The notes under the pieces are model-generated. The model saw only the letters and a program-made list of their open reading frames with translations, ran no database searches and was not told where the DNA came from. 64,000 nt of DNA from a virus: positions 1-64,000 of IMG/VR virus record IMGVR_UViG_3300032289_001431. One strand, written 5' to 3'. Shown piece by piece: positions 34,210-43,329 of this stretch (the stretch's first letter is position 1; every line of letters begins with the position of its first letter). The position numbers and the translations under genes are program-made.

Positions 34210-35838
34210 TTATCCATGTGCTCCTATGTTAGATGGTTCATATACTTGACCCATATAAATTGGTCTTTGTGAACTACCCCCTTCAAACGTCACCCATACT
34301 TTTGAACCAACGGCTGGCGTTGAAAAAACACCAACAGGTGCTCCATATCTTGACATGTTAACACTACCATAAGCGTTCATACCTTGATTTGTTGTCCTTT
34401 GAACCAAAGCACCAGAACTCGCTGCTGTTAATGGAGCACCTTCACCTCTCATTCTCGCCATGGTTGTACCCGCAAATGATCCTCGTTTTGTAACTGTATT
34501 ATCAAGACCATCAATTGAATTATTTCTAGTTATTTGAATTTCCGCCATTGATATTGCGGTATTAGCGGCAAGCTCTGGTCTTGATTGTAAATCATTAACG
34601 CCCATTCCACTATATCCAGCATACACCGATGTATCAAGAACACTAGTTGACCATGCACCCCAAGAACCACCCGGATCATTTACAGTATCAGCACCGGATG
34701 CTGCAACCTTACCACCTTGTTCCGCTAATGCCAATCTCCACATAAAATCCGCCCATTGATTTGGATCTTTAGTGTTTGATACTCCATATTTTGCTGCTTC
34801 TGATGGATTTAAATTTGCTGATAGTAAAGGTGAACATTTCATTCTTTCAACAGCATAACTTTTAAATGATGCTTCATCCATTACACCATTATTAGAAGCA
34901 ATTGTCATTCCTTTGGAATCCATTTCACGGTTTTGAGCTACTGATAATGCTTTAGCTTCAGAAAGACTCATCGGAGAACCGCTTGAATTTCCAGCACACG
35001 CACTACCGGAACCAATTGGATCTTCATTTCCATTAAATGTTCCTTCTTTATTATTAACACCATCATCAGAAACTCCTCTATTATCACCATTTACAGCTTG
35101 AAGCGATTGAGCGGAATTATCATTACCATAGTTTGTGTTTACAGTTCCCGGATTTAAATGTAGTAAACTCATTACACCTTCTGGTGTATTAATTCTAACA
35201 ACAGTTCCACCGCCACCAGAATCTTCAAACGTTCCAACATAAGTTGCGCCGTTTTGTAATTGAATAGATGATCCAGTTGGGGTTCTAAAATCAATACCTT
35301 TGTGTGGACTTTTTCTAAAACTTTCAGTAGCACCATAAGCGGAAGAAACACCAAAACTACTTGGTGATTTTCCGTCTATTAAAAGATATTTATTTGCATC
35401 ATTTGCTGAAATAGGACGTTTATCACCCCATCTAACATCCAAATGTGGACCCGTTGACCTACCACTATTTCCAGTTTTTGCTAAAACGCCGGGAGTTACA
35501 CCAGCATTTGAACCAGAACCAAGAGCACGATCTGTCGGTATTGTAGTTGCTTGTTGAGTATCCGTTGCAACGGGAGCACCCGTACCACCACCCCAGACAG
35601 GAGTAGATGGCCTTGCCCACGGTAAAACCCCCAACACTCTATCTAAAACATCAGGTGAAAACGGATCAGAAGATGCAGTTTTAAATGATATATCATCAAG
35701 TTTATCGTTCCATCCTTTAAAAAGTGGACCAGTTTTACCGGGAACTATTAATTTAACTCTACCTAAACCATCGGGATCTTGTGCATCTAAAACCAACCCA
35801 ACGTATGTTCCATAAAGTAAATGACTATCACGAGACAT
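34210..35838 (-). CDS. 5: gp5-like baseplate hub with M23-type peptidase region
   Basis: Cell-puncturing hub protein. Residues 1-75 are the gp5 OB-fold (HLLYGTYVGLVLDAQDPDGL, GRVKLIVPG). A peptidase-like part follows: SGRSTGPHLDVRWG (125-138), then HKGIDFRTPTG (179-189) and LLHLNPG (225-231). These are M23 endopeptidase motifs, but in swapped order and with HLD in place of HLH. A third region (about 355-460, LALAEQGG...GGSWGAWS) may be a second lytic domain. The C-terminus VWVTFEGGSSQRPIYMGQV returns to an OB-like fold. T4 gp5 has lysozyme instead. Confidence 0.72.
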   Translation of the reverse strand: MSRDSHLLYGTYVGLVLDAQDPDGLGRVKLIVPGKTGPLFKGWNDKLDDISFKTASSDPFSPDVLDRVLGVLPWARPSTPVWGGGTGAPVATDTQQATTIPTDRALGSGSNAGVTPGVLAKTGNSGRSTGPHLDVRWGDKRPISANDANKYLLIDGKSPSSFGVSSAYGATESFRKSPHKGIDFRTPTGSSIQLQNGATYVGTFEDSGGGGTVVRINTPEGVMSLLHLNPGTVNTNYGNDNSAQSLQAVNGDNRGVSDDGVNNKEGTFNGNEDPIGSGSACAGNSSGSPMSLSEAKALSVAQNREMDSKGMTIASNNGVMDEASFKSYAVERMKCSPLLSANLNPSEAAKYGVSNTKDPNQWADFMWRLALAEQGGKVAASGADTVNDPGGSWGAWSTSVLDTSVYAGYSGMGVNDLQSRPELAANTAISMAEIQITRNNSIDGLDNTVTKRGSFAGTTMARMRGEGAPLTAASSGALVQRTTNQGMNAYGSVNMSRYGAPVGVFSTPAVGSKVWVTFEGGSSQRPIYMGQVYEPSNIGAHG

Positions 35839-35844
35839 AATATA

Positions 35845-37485
35845 TTAAGCGACATTAACTCCAATTTTTGACGAGTCAGTGGGATGTCCATAAATATCTT
35901 CAGTGCCATCTTTAAACGTACTAGCACCGAGTTTTGAAGCTGATTCTGGGTTTGTCGAATTAGTATCCCCTAATGCATTGATAATAGGATTAAAAATTGA
36001 AAAATTTGGACCCATTATATTTTGAATTTCTGATACAACTTTATTTTGAGTTGCTTTTGCTGCTAACCCATATCCATAATTTGCCAACATAGAACTTAAA
36101 AAATTATTTGGATTATTTGCTAATGAGTTTACTTGGTTTATAATTTGATTTACTTGTGGTGGCAAATACTGTGATACAAACCCGAAAGGATTACTTGCAA
36201 AACTACCAGCAGTGCCAACCCAATCACTACCAGCACCAAATGCACTATTAACATAACCTTCCAATGTACCCGTAAGATTACTTGTTATGTTAGACATATT
36301 CATTAATGATGTGAAAAACGGAATATCACTAGCAATAGAACGCAATATAGCCATCAATATACATAACAAATCAACCGGAATTATACTTTCTAAAAAATCC
36401 ATTACAAGTTGTTGTAATTTAGACAATAACCCATTTATATAAGCATAAAATTTTTGAACATATTCCATAATACCATTATAAATGTCATTTATAAGAGTCG
36501 AAAATGCTGCTATTACACCATTAATACCCGCCACTAAACCCTGTATCGCACCAAAAGCTTTTTTAGGTAATGCTAAATAAGCAGATGTTCTTACTTTATT
36601 ACAAAAAGCATCCAATTCAGCAACTGCGTTTGGATGTATTTTGTTTATCAAAGCTGTTACTAAATTTGGATGTTCAGTTTGAGGTCCAGTTATTGGACTT
36701 GTATTCATATTATTAGCATTAGCTTGAGTAACACCTAATTTACCAATATCATCAAATGATTTTTTTTGATATGCAGGTGTTTTCTTTAACGCTTCTTGTA
36801 ATTTTGGCTGTTTAGCCATTTTGATAAAATCGTTTAAAAACCCTTGATCTATAACATATTTGTCTTGACCATAAACACCAGATTGTAAAATTTTATTATC
36901 AAAACCATAAACTAACATGTTTAATAAAAGATAATATTTATTTGTATTTAAATTGGAAAATTGATGTTTTATTCTGGCTAATTCACCGCCAAAAAGATAA
37001 GGATATAATGATAAATTAGTTTGTTTTTCTAATTCTTGAATTTCTTTGTGTGTAATTGTATGTGATTTACTACCACCTTGATTTATTTCTTTAGTTTTAT
37101 CTTTTTTCTGAGATGGTGTTTTTTTCTGTTCAGCCGATTGTTTAGACAATCTTGCATTTGGATTATCTGAATTTGCATTTGGGTTAGGATCAACTGAATT
37201 TGCAATATAAACTGGTGCGTCTTTTAAAGACGGATCGATTATACTAGCAGTAGTCCCAGTGAAAATAGCATCATCTGGCATTGATTCTATAAAACCATTC
37301 GATATATCACCAGTAGTCCCAGTTAAAACAAAATCACCGCTTGACGCACCAATACCGCTTATTATATTTGGCTCGTTTGGATTAAAAACCTGTTGAACAC
37401 TTGCCGTGGTGGGTTCTTTTGAAACGGGTGCAGACGTTTCTATTGTTTCAGATACCCCAAAAATTGGATTTATTTCAATGGACAT
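35845..37485 (-). CDS. Unknown virion-associated protein, 546 residues
   Basis: Disordered Ser/Thr/Asn/Pro-rich N-terminus (1-140, with ISGIGASSGDFVLTGTTGDI-like repeats around TGTTGDIS and TGTTASII), a helical middle, a long hydrophobic stretch (about 300-400, FGAIQGLVAGINGVIAAF and IIPVDLLCILMAILRSI) and a Gly/Asn-rich end. No family recognised. Encoded between the baseplate hub genes and a kinase; the hydrophobic part suggests a tail or injected protein. Confidence 0.5.
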   Translation of the reverse strand: MSIEINPIFGVSETIETSAPVSKEPTTASVQQVFNPNEPNIISGIGASSGDFVLTGTTGDISNGFIESMPDDAIFTGTTASIIDPSLKDAPVYIANSVDPNPNANSDNPNARLSKQSAEQKKTPSQKKDKTKEINQGGSKSHTITHKEIQELEKQTNLSLYPYLFGGELARIKHQFSNLNTNKYYLLLNMLVYGFDNKILQSGVYGQDKYVIDQGFLNDFIKMAKQPKLQEALKKTPAYQKKSFDDIGKLGVTQANANNMNTSPITGPQTEHPNLVTALINKIHPNAVAELDAFCNKVRTSAYLALPKKAFGAIQGLVAGINGVIAAFSTLINDIYNGIMEYVQKFYAYINGLLSKLQQLVMDFLESIIPVDLLCILMAILRSIASDIPFFTSLMNMSNITSNLTGTLEGYVNSAFGAGSDWVGTAGSFASNPFGFVSQYLPPQVNQIINQVNSLANNPNNFLSSMLANYGYGLAAKATQNKVVSEIQNIMGPNFSIFNPIINALGDTNSTNPESASKLGASTFKDGTEDIYGHPTDSSKIGVNVA

Positions 37486-37513
37486 ATTTTAATAATAGTA
37501 TATAGTTATATTT

Positions 37514-38125
37514 ATGCATAATATCAGTTTTTCATACCCCCCAATAGGCATTGCAGGAGCAGCAAGAGCAGGAAAAGACACCCTCTGTAGAGGTATAATT
37601 CGACAATTAAAAGAATATAAAATAGATGCTATTCGCAAATCTATCGCTGGTGATGCGGTTAAGACAGATTTAAAAGATTTTATATCAAAAAAGTTTAATC
37701 TTGACGCTTTTACTGAAAATTCTGATGATAAAGAATTTATGCGACCATTATTAGTCGAATATGGTAAGATGCAGAGAAGTAAAACCAAAGGTAGATATTT
37801 TATTAATGCGTTTACAATTATACCAAATTTTGTTAATATATTACCCGATATTCGTTATATAGAATATGAACAAGATGAAGTATATTGGCTTAAAAATGAA
37901 GTAAAAGGTCTTTTAATCTTTATTAAAAGAAAAGGAATACAAGATGCTAATGATACTGAGAGAGTTAATAATAAAATTATCAGTAGTATGGCTGATTATA
38001 TTTTAGAGTGGGATACTTTAAAAGAAAAAAACCCAGAAGATGTTTTGCAAATTGATTATTATGCCAAATGGATAGTTGATCAATATTATATACCAATGAT
38101 ATATTCAGCTACCACTTGCCAATAG
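37514..38125 (+). CDS. Deoxynucleoside monophosphate kinase-like protein
   Basis: Predicted to phosphorylate dNMPs for phage DNA synthesis (T4 gene 1 role). P-loop GIAGAARAGKDT (12-23) and a lid/substrate region with RPLLVEYGKMQRSK, as in phage dNMP kinases. 203 residues. It is a lone + strand gene among leftward tail genes; its 3' end overlaps the convergent gene by 17 bases. Confidence 0.68.
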   Translation: MHNISFSYPPIGIAGAARAGKDTLCRGIIRQLKEYKIDAIRKSIAGDAVKTDLKDFISKKFNLDAFTENSDDKEFMRPLLVEYGKMQRSKTKGRYFINAFTIIPNFVNILPDIRYIEYEQDEVYWLKNEVKGLLIFIKRKGIQDANDTERVNNKIISSMADYILEWDTLKEKNPEDVLQIDYYAKWIVDQYYIPMIYSATTCQ

Positions 38126-38420
38126 GACAACTGGATGCTTTAACATAGGCTTTAACTGCCATATAACATCCACATTTTAAACATCTTTCTTGTGCTTTGT
38201 TAAAAAATTCACAAGAATTGCATATATTTTTTCTTTTATTTGCTTCTTGACTATCAACATTAATAGGATTGCCAGCAGCTACACTTTTTACGGTTTTAAA
38301 TATATCTTGTCCTAAATTTTTTGCCATTTGTGGTATACTTGGCATACTAGGTTTATTAGAAGATGCTAAATCTTTAATTCTATTTTTTTGAATAGCTTGT
38401 TTTATTACGTTTTTATCCAT
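38109..38420 (-). CDS. Small Cys-rich (zinc-binding) conserved phage protein
   Basis: The C-terminal 40 residues hold six cysteines: CNSCEFFNKAQERCLKCGCY, then CPIGKW at the end, a pattern I recall from a conserved T4-like cyanophage hypothetical family. The N-terminal half is basic and low complexity. The ATG at 38420 lies 2 bases after the upstream stop; the frame is open further but only inside that gene. 103 residues. Confidence 0.6.
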   Translation of the reverse strand: MDKNVIKQAIQKNRIKDLASSNKPSMPSIPQMAKNLGQDIFKTVKSVAAGNPINVDSQEANKRKNICNSCEFFNKAQERCLKCGCYMAVKAYVKASSCPIGKW

Positions 38421-38421
38421 A

Positions 38422-40071
38422 TTAATAATTACTATCTTCTTCAGGCCATAATTCAGAATAACTATCAACTTTATTAGCTACGATTTCGTTTATATATGTT
38501 TCTTGTGTAAACAAATGAGTCACATGTGTAATTAACCATTGTCCTAAAAATCTATCGTCAAACGGATTTACATCACCAGACGCAGTACGATCAATAAATA
38601 TAAATTTTCCGGGAGTTCTTATTGTTAATCCTAAAGTTTGAAAAGAAATAGATTGATTTAAAAATATAGCATCTAAAATCATTTGATGTAAAGGAGCATC
38701 ATGTAAAGAATAAGGTCCGGTTATAGAAAATTCATTTTTAGTCATTTGTCCGGTTGTTTTTGTTTTATTTAAACTTATTAATATTTGTGGTTTTTGATTA
38801 CCATTGGATTTTTTAAAATTATATAAACCAAGTTTAGCCAATTCTTTTAATTTCTCAATTACTTTTTTTGCAGTATTATTTTTCTTTTTTAAATTAAAAA
38901 ACCCAGTATGTTCATCAAAATAACATAATGGAGAATTTAATATTCTAGCATCGTCTAAAGATACCATAGGAGAATAATTATATTTTGTTATTTTTGAAGC
39001 AACTATAGATGTAAAATTTTTAGTTTGTGTTCCAATTGAAGCATCGGCTCTTGGTATATACGGTGTGCTATTACTGGTATTTCCCGTTGTTTCGGATGAA
39101 TCGGGAGCTAAACCATCTTCCAAAATTAATCTTTCCACTTGTTCATCTGTAGATTTTTTAAAATACTCTGACAGTGAAATTAAATGCCATCCTTTATCTT
39201 CACTATTTCTACCATAATCAAGTAATACCGGAAAATCATCTGAAGATTTACAATGTGATAATATATAAAACATATCATCCAAAGCCGTAGAATTTGCACT
39301 CGGATGAAATGAAACTTTATTGTTAGAATCACCAACATCCCATTGTTGCGTTTTATCAAAATCAATACTAGGCTTATCGATACTTCCATTTTGATCAAAT
39401 CCAATTTTTATTTTTTCCATCGTATCACCATTAGTTGAAACTAAAGTTAATAAATCCTTTAAAGCATCATTGGGATTTATAGCAGCTTGTGAGTCTTTTA
39501 AAAATCTTGCTTGCGTTCCTAATCTTTTAGCCGACATGGTTGCAGATGACCATTCTAAATTTTTTTCTTTTAAAATTTGACATCTTTCGTCAATTAACAT
39601 ATACATCTTTTTCTTGATTTGAACATTTGGTGTTGGTAAATCTTGCATATCATAAACTACAAAATCATAGTCTAATTCCCAATATTTTTTTTCAAATTTA
39701 GCCGAACTACCAGCACTTTTAATGGTTCCGTCTAAATTCATGTCAACGGGATATATTTTAATATGTATTCTATTTCTACCATCAGTTCTGTCTATATAAG
39801 GAGCTTTAACATCTGTATTGTTTGGATCTGATGTTATTTTTTGAGCACCTCTTGCAAAAATTTCAAAATCAGAATTAAAAACTATTTCAGCTTTAGTAAT
39901 CCAAGTAGATAAACCTTCATGAATTTTAAGAGAATCAACAAAGAAAAAAGGAACATTTAATGGTTTTTGACCTTCAATTTGATTATACAATGATATTTCA
40001 ATATAATAATATTGATCTCTTACTTGATGATAAGTTCCTTTTTGATCTGTGTTGTTCATAGTATCAGCCAT
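38422..40071 (-). CDS. Baseplate hub protein, gp27-like
   Basis: About 550 residues. N-terminal beta-rich part (FFFVDSLKIHEGLSTWITKA) and a C-terminal part LGLTIRTPGKFIFIDR... DDRFLGQWLITHVTHLF... YINEIVANKVDS, the pattern of T4-like hub proteins in which two tube-like domains form the ring below the tube. The ATG at 40071 sits just after the upstream TAG and is preferred over the one at 40080. Confidence 0.6.
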   Translation of the reverse strand: MADTMNNTDQKGTYHQVRDQYYYIEISLYNQIEGQKPLNVPFFFVDSLKIHEGLSTWITKAEIVFNSDFEIFARGAQKITSDPNNTDVKAPYIDRTDGRNRIHIKIYPVDMNLDGTIKSAGSSAKFEKKYWELDYDFVVYDMQDLPTPNVQIKKKMYMLIDERCQILKEKNLEWSSATMSAKRLGTQARFLKDSQAAINPNDALKDLLTLVSTNGDTMEKIKIGFDQNGSIDKPSIDFDKTQQWDVGDSNNKVSFHPSANSTALDDMFYILSHCKSSDDFPVLLDYGRNSEDKGWHLISLSEYFKKSTDEQVERLILEDGLAPDSSETTGNTSNSTPYIPRADASIGTQTKNFTSIVASKITKYNYSPMVSLDDARILNSPLCYFDEHTGFFNLKKKNNTAKKVIEKLKELAKLGLYNFKKSNGNQKPQILISLNKTKTTGQMTKNEFSITGPYSLHDAPLHQMILDAIFLNQSISFQTLGLTIRTPGKFIFIDRTASGDVNPFDDRFLGQWLITHVTHLFTQETYINEIVANKVDSYSELWPEEDSNY

Positions 40072-40073
40072 AA

Positions 40074-40664
40074 CTAACAAGATGCTTGATTGACATCTTT
40101 TAATAATTCAACTTCTAACTGATTAAAAACAAAAGTAACATTTGAATTAATTTCAGATGGATCTTGATTATTAAAATTTATTTCACTTAAACTGATTGGA
40201 AATGCGTTAGAATAAGAAAAAGAAATAATTTTATTATTATATTCATCAATGCCATAAATTTTAAAATTCGAAGTATAATTAGACATTGGATTAATTAATT
40301 TTTCTCCATTATCAACAATGTTATGTGCAGTTGTTTTAGATGTTTTATAATTATTTAACAAATTAAGCCAATTCCAAATAGCCCAATAGTTTTTATATCC
40401 ATTATCAATTAAAAATTTTATTTGCAACGGGTCATATGCTGGTCTTGAAAAAGATGAAGTTTTATAAAATTGTCCACCAAAAGGAACATCCACCGCAGGT
40501 ACATTGATAGCAGGTACAGGTGAGCCTATTATTGATAATTGTAAAGGGTCAATTTTAAAATTATCACTAATAATTCTATCATAATTCTTTTTCAGAGCTA
40601 ATGGAATATCCAAAACTAAAATGAATTTATCACTACGTGATCTATTTAACGGTGTTTGTAACAT
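40074..40664 (-). CDS. Tail-tube-fold baseplate protein
   Basis: It has 196 residues. RSDKFILVLDIP, YDPLQIKFLIDNGYKNYWAIWN WLN-type pattern (in two parts: YDPLQIKFLIDNGYKNYW, AIWNWLN) and ISFSYSNAFPISLSEINF are typical of gp19-fold proteins of T4-like phages. Likely a tube-initiation or hub-adjacent ring (gp54/gp48 role). Followed immediately by the gp27-like gene. Confidence 0.6.
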   Translation of the reverse strand: MLQTPLNRSRSDKFILVLDIPLALKKNYDRIISDNFKIDPLQLSIIGSPVPAINVPAVDVPFGGQFYKTSSFSRPAYDPLQIKFLIDNGYKNYWAIWNWLNLLNNYKTSKTTAHNIVDNGEKLINPMSNYTSNFKIYGIDEYNNKIISFSYSNAFPISLSEINFNNQDPSEINSNVTFVFNQLEVELLKDVNQASC

Positions 40665-40673
40665 AATATTTTA

Positions 40674-42563
40674 TTAAATTAGAATTGCTGGTCGCCATTC
40701 TTCTCCATTATATAATTTATCCTTATTATCTTTATTGTCTTTATCGATTGTTTCTACCATTGGTGGTTCAGGACCAACATTTCCCCAGTTTGAAAGCCAA
40801 CGTTGAAGCTGTAATGACTCTTGTTCAATTGTTATCGGTGCTTTCATGTCAAATTTACCCACAAAACTAACATTATTGTTAATAATATTATTAGTTTTTT
40901 TAAAATTTGAAACTTGACCGTAAAAAATTGGACTTTTTTTAATTAAATCGCTATTATCAACAAGAGGTTTAATTTTTAAAGGTCTACCTTGATCGTCAGT
41001 TTCAATAATATTGAAATATTTTGGTGCTATAGACGGATCTAAAATAAATAAACCCCATATTAAAGATAAAACTCTATCATCCAAATCTTCATCTTTTCTT
41101 TTACTAAATGTAAAATTAGGATGTCTAACAAAATTAGTAAGTTCCAATAAAGTATCCATGTCATATAACGCTAAAGCTTTCAAACTATTAGCCCAATATC
41201 TAAAATTCGTAACGCCCCTATAGCGAGTATTGGTGTGATTGTGAATACCAAATCTTCCTTCTTTGTTGTAATGTTTACTCATACCGTCAAACTGATATGT
41301 AACAACTGATTCATAATTGTGCGTGTGACACAATACGTCTAATACTTGTTGACCATTATTGTTGTTTTCAACAAGAATGGGTGGTCTACCCCAATCGTTA
41401 AGAATGCCCATTAATCTTGTTCCAAAATGAAAAGGACTCATTTGATTTGTTGAATAAATTGCAACTTGTTTTATATTTGTAAGATCTGAAAAATCTAAAA
41501 TTTGTGCAACTGTATTGCTTCTTCCTATACCTTCACTGACATCAACGCCAATAGCATAAAAACTTTCGGGGTTTGGTTCATTAAAAACTTTATAATCACC
41601 ATTATCCATAACAAGTATGGGGTCTTTGCATTGTTCTTTTAATTTTTCTAATAATTCAGGATCAATTGCGGTTTTACCTTTGTCGTGAAATACATTTCCA
41701 AACTCTTGATCAAAATCTTCTTTTGATCCAATAGCATCTATAGCATCAAGTTTCCAAGCTTCGTCTCTACCGGGAACTTCCCACCAATCAACTCGTTCTA
41801 AATGCCATTCGCTATTTGATTCTTGTGCTTGTTTATAAAGATCATAAAATTTATTATCTACACCATTAGGCGTACTAATAATCACAAGTTGTGATTTCTT
41901 AGAAGATGAAATAATAGGAATAGCCGATTTCCACAATTCTTTCATTAAATCATTAGGACAGTGTGCCATTTCATCTATAATAAGAAGATTACTTGAACTA
42001 CCACGAGGTCCAGCACTTGATGTTGAACAAACCGTAATAGCCGAATCGTTTTCTAATTGAAAACCATCTTTTCTCCACGATTTAACGGATGGTTTCATCC
42101 AAATTGGAAGCTGTTCAAATGCCATTTTAATACGAGCAAAAATTTCTTTTGCGGTATCTTCTTTATTTGCAACAATAGTGATCCTCTTATCGTTCTGAAA
42201 ACATACCATCCACAGCGCATAAATGGTGATTGTAGTTGTTTTTCCACTTTGACGGCTAGATAAGACAACATTAAATCTATTAGTAGAAAATGCTTTCAAA
42301 AGACGTTTTTGATACTTTCTAAGTTCTATTTTTTGTTTTCCATCATCAAGAGTTGTGATGAAAAAATAATTTTCAGCGAAATGTAATATTTTTTTATTAC
42401 ATGTTTTAATCTCCTCAATCATTTGAGGAGTCCATTTCATTTGAGCGTTACCTCTTAATAGATTTTCATTGCCTTTAAAGAAATTACCATCTACTAATAT
42501 GTCTTCTGTTGAAATATTAGATAAATCCAATTCATTATTTTCATCTTTTTTCTTCCTTGGCAT
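40674..42563 (-). CDS. 17: Terminase large subunit gp17
   Basis: DNA-packaging motor ATPase and nuclease. Walker A LSSRQSGKTT (101-110), Walker B LLIIDEMAH (193-201), the coupling motif IISTPNG, then the RNase H-like nuclease with YAIGVDVSEG and later DDRVLSLIWG. 629 residues against 610 in T4. It lies among tail genes and opposite to the replication genes. CATAAGTA lies 12 bases before the ATG. Confidence 0.95.
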   Translation of the reverse strand: MPRKKKDENNELDLSNISTEDILVDGNFFKGNENLLRGNAQMKWTPQMIEEIKTCNKKILHFAENYFFITTLDDGKQKIELRKYQKRLLKAFSTNRFNVVLSSRQSGKTTTITIYALWMVCFQNDKRITIVANKEDTAKEIFARIKMAFEQLPIWMKPSVKSWRKDGFQLENDSAITVCSTSSAGPRGSSSNLLIIDEMAHCPNDLMKELWKSAIPIISSSKKSQLVIISTPNGVDNKFYDLYKQAQESNSEWHLERVDWWEVPGRDEAWKLDAIDAIGSKEDFDQEFGNVFHDKGKTAIDPELLEKLKEQCKDPILVMDNGDYKVFNEPNPESFYAIGVDVSEGIGRSNTVAQILDFSDLTNIKQVAIYSTNQMSPFHFGTRLMGILNDWGRPPILVENNNNGQQVLDVLCHTHNYESVVTYQFDGMSKHYNKEGRFGIHNHTNTRYRGVTNFRYWANSLKALALYDMDTLLELTNFVRHPNFTFSKRKDEDLDDRVLSLIWGLFILDPSIAPKYFNIIETDDQGRPLKIKPLVDNSDLIKKSPIFYGQVSNFKKTNNIINNNVSFVGKFDMKAPITIEQESLQLQRWLSNWGNVGPEPPMVETIDKDNKDNKDKLYNGEEWRPAILI

Positions 42564-42569
42564 CTTATT

Positions 42570-42583
42570 AATAAATACTTATG
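42570..42583. promoter_or_regulatory. Overlapping divergent late-type promoters
   Basis: CATAAGTA reads leftward (42583-42576), 12 bases before the gene 17 ATG. AATAAATA reads rightward (42570-42577), 3 bases before the first and 12 before the second ATG of the gene at 42581. Confidence 0.5.
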
Positions 42584-42979
42584 AGAAAAATGAATAAATC
42601 GACTCTTAAAACGGATAAAAATAATCTATTATTAGGTAAAAAAGATTTAATCTTAAATTATCAAAGTAAATGGTTGATTTATAAATTAAATCTTTTTGAT
42701 AAAAAGGGATTATGGTTAAAATTTCAAAATAAATTAAACGAATTGCATGAAAAAAACATGTTAAAAACAATAACAGACGATGATTTATTAGATTTTTCTT
42801 TAAAAAATTCACATATTGAATTTGAATTACATGCATTTGAAGATATAATGCAAAAACATAATTTATTTAAGATTAATGAAATTATATATTCATATTCAGA
42901 TGGTAAAAAAACCAAAAACACTAAAAATATAGCTTATGTTAGGTTTTATTTTGAGTTAGAAGAATTTTTTAACTATTAA
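42581..42979 (+). CDS. Hypothetical protein between gp17 and gp53
   Basis: It has 132 residues, very basic at the N-terminus (RKMNKSTLKTDKNN) and acidic and aromatic at the end. No domain recognised. A single + strand gene between leftward structural genes; its stop overlaps gene 53 by 11 bases. Start may be 42581 or the ATG at 42590. Confidence 0.55.
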   Translation: MRKMNKSTLKTDKNNLLLGKKDLILNYQSKWLIYKLNLFDKKGLWLKFQNKLNELHEKNMLKTITDDDLLDFSLKNSHIEFELHAFEDIMQKHNLFKINEIIYSYSDGKKTKNTKNIAYVRFYFELEEFFNY

Positions 42980-43325
42980 TTTGAGCATTTAATGCTGATA
43001 TAACAGGCCAGACAAATTCCTTTTTCAATAATTTAATTTTAGTTCCCTGTTCCGGTATCAATGTGGGATTTTGAATGTTATTATATTCACATATTAACCA
43101 CCATAAATTCATTGTACCGTAATATCTGTATGATATTAAAACCCAAGTGTCATTTAATTTAACATAATAATCATCTTCTGCTGAACTATCATTAGCAGGT
43201 AAAATATTTATCGATCTTAAAAAATTATAAAAGCGAGTTCCGTTATCATCTTCGTATATATTCAAGAAATTTTCATATCTGTAAATAGATAATTTAGGCA
43301 AATCTGTAAAGTCTGATTGTTTCAT
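42969..43325 (-). CDS. 53: Baseplate wedge protein gp53-like (LysM-like)
   Basis: It has 118 residues. YYVKLNDTWVLISYRYYGTM, NLWWLICEYNNIQNP and LIPEQGTKIKLL follow the LysM-like pattern found in gp53 of T4-like phages, where gp53 joins wedges in the baseplate. Shorter than T4 gp53 (196). The ATG at 43325, 4 bases after the upstream stop, is preferred over 43349. Confidence 0.68.
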   Translation of the reverse strand: MKQSDFTDLPKLSIYRYENFLNIYEDDNGTRFYNFLRSINILPANDSSAEDDYYVKLNDTWVLISYRYYGTMNLWWLICEYNNIQNPTLIPEQGTKIKLLKKEFVWPVISALNAQINS

Positions 43326-43329
43326 ATTA

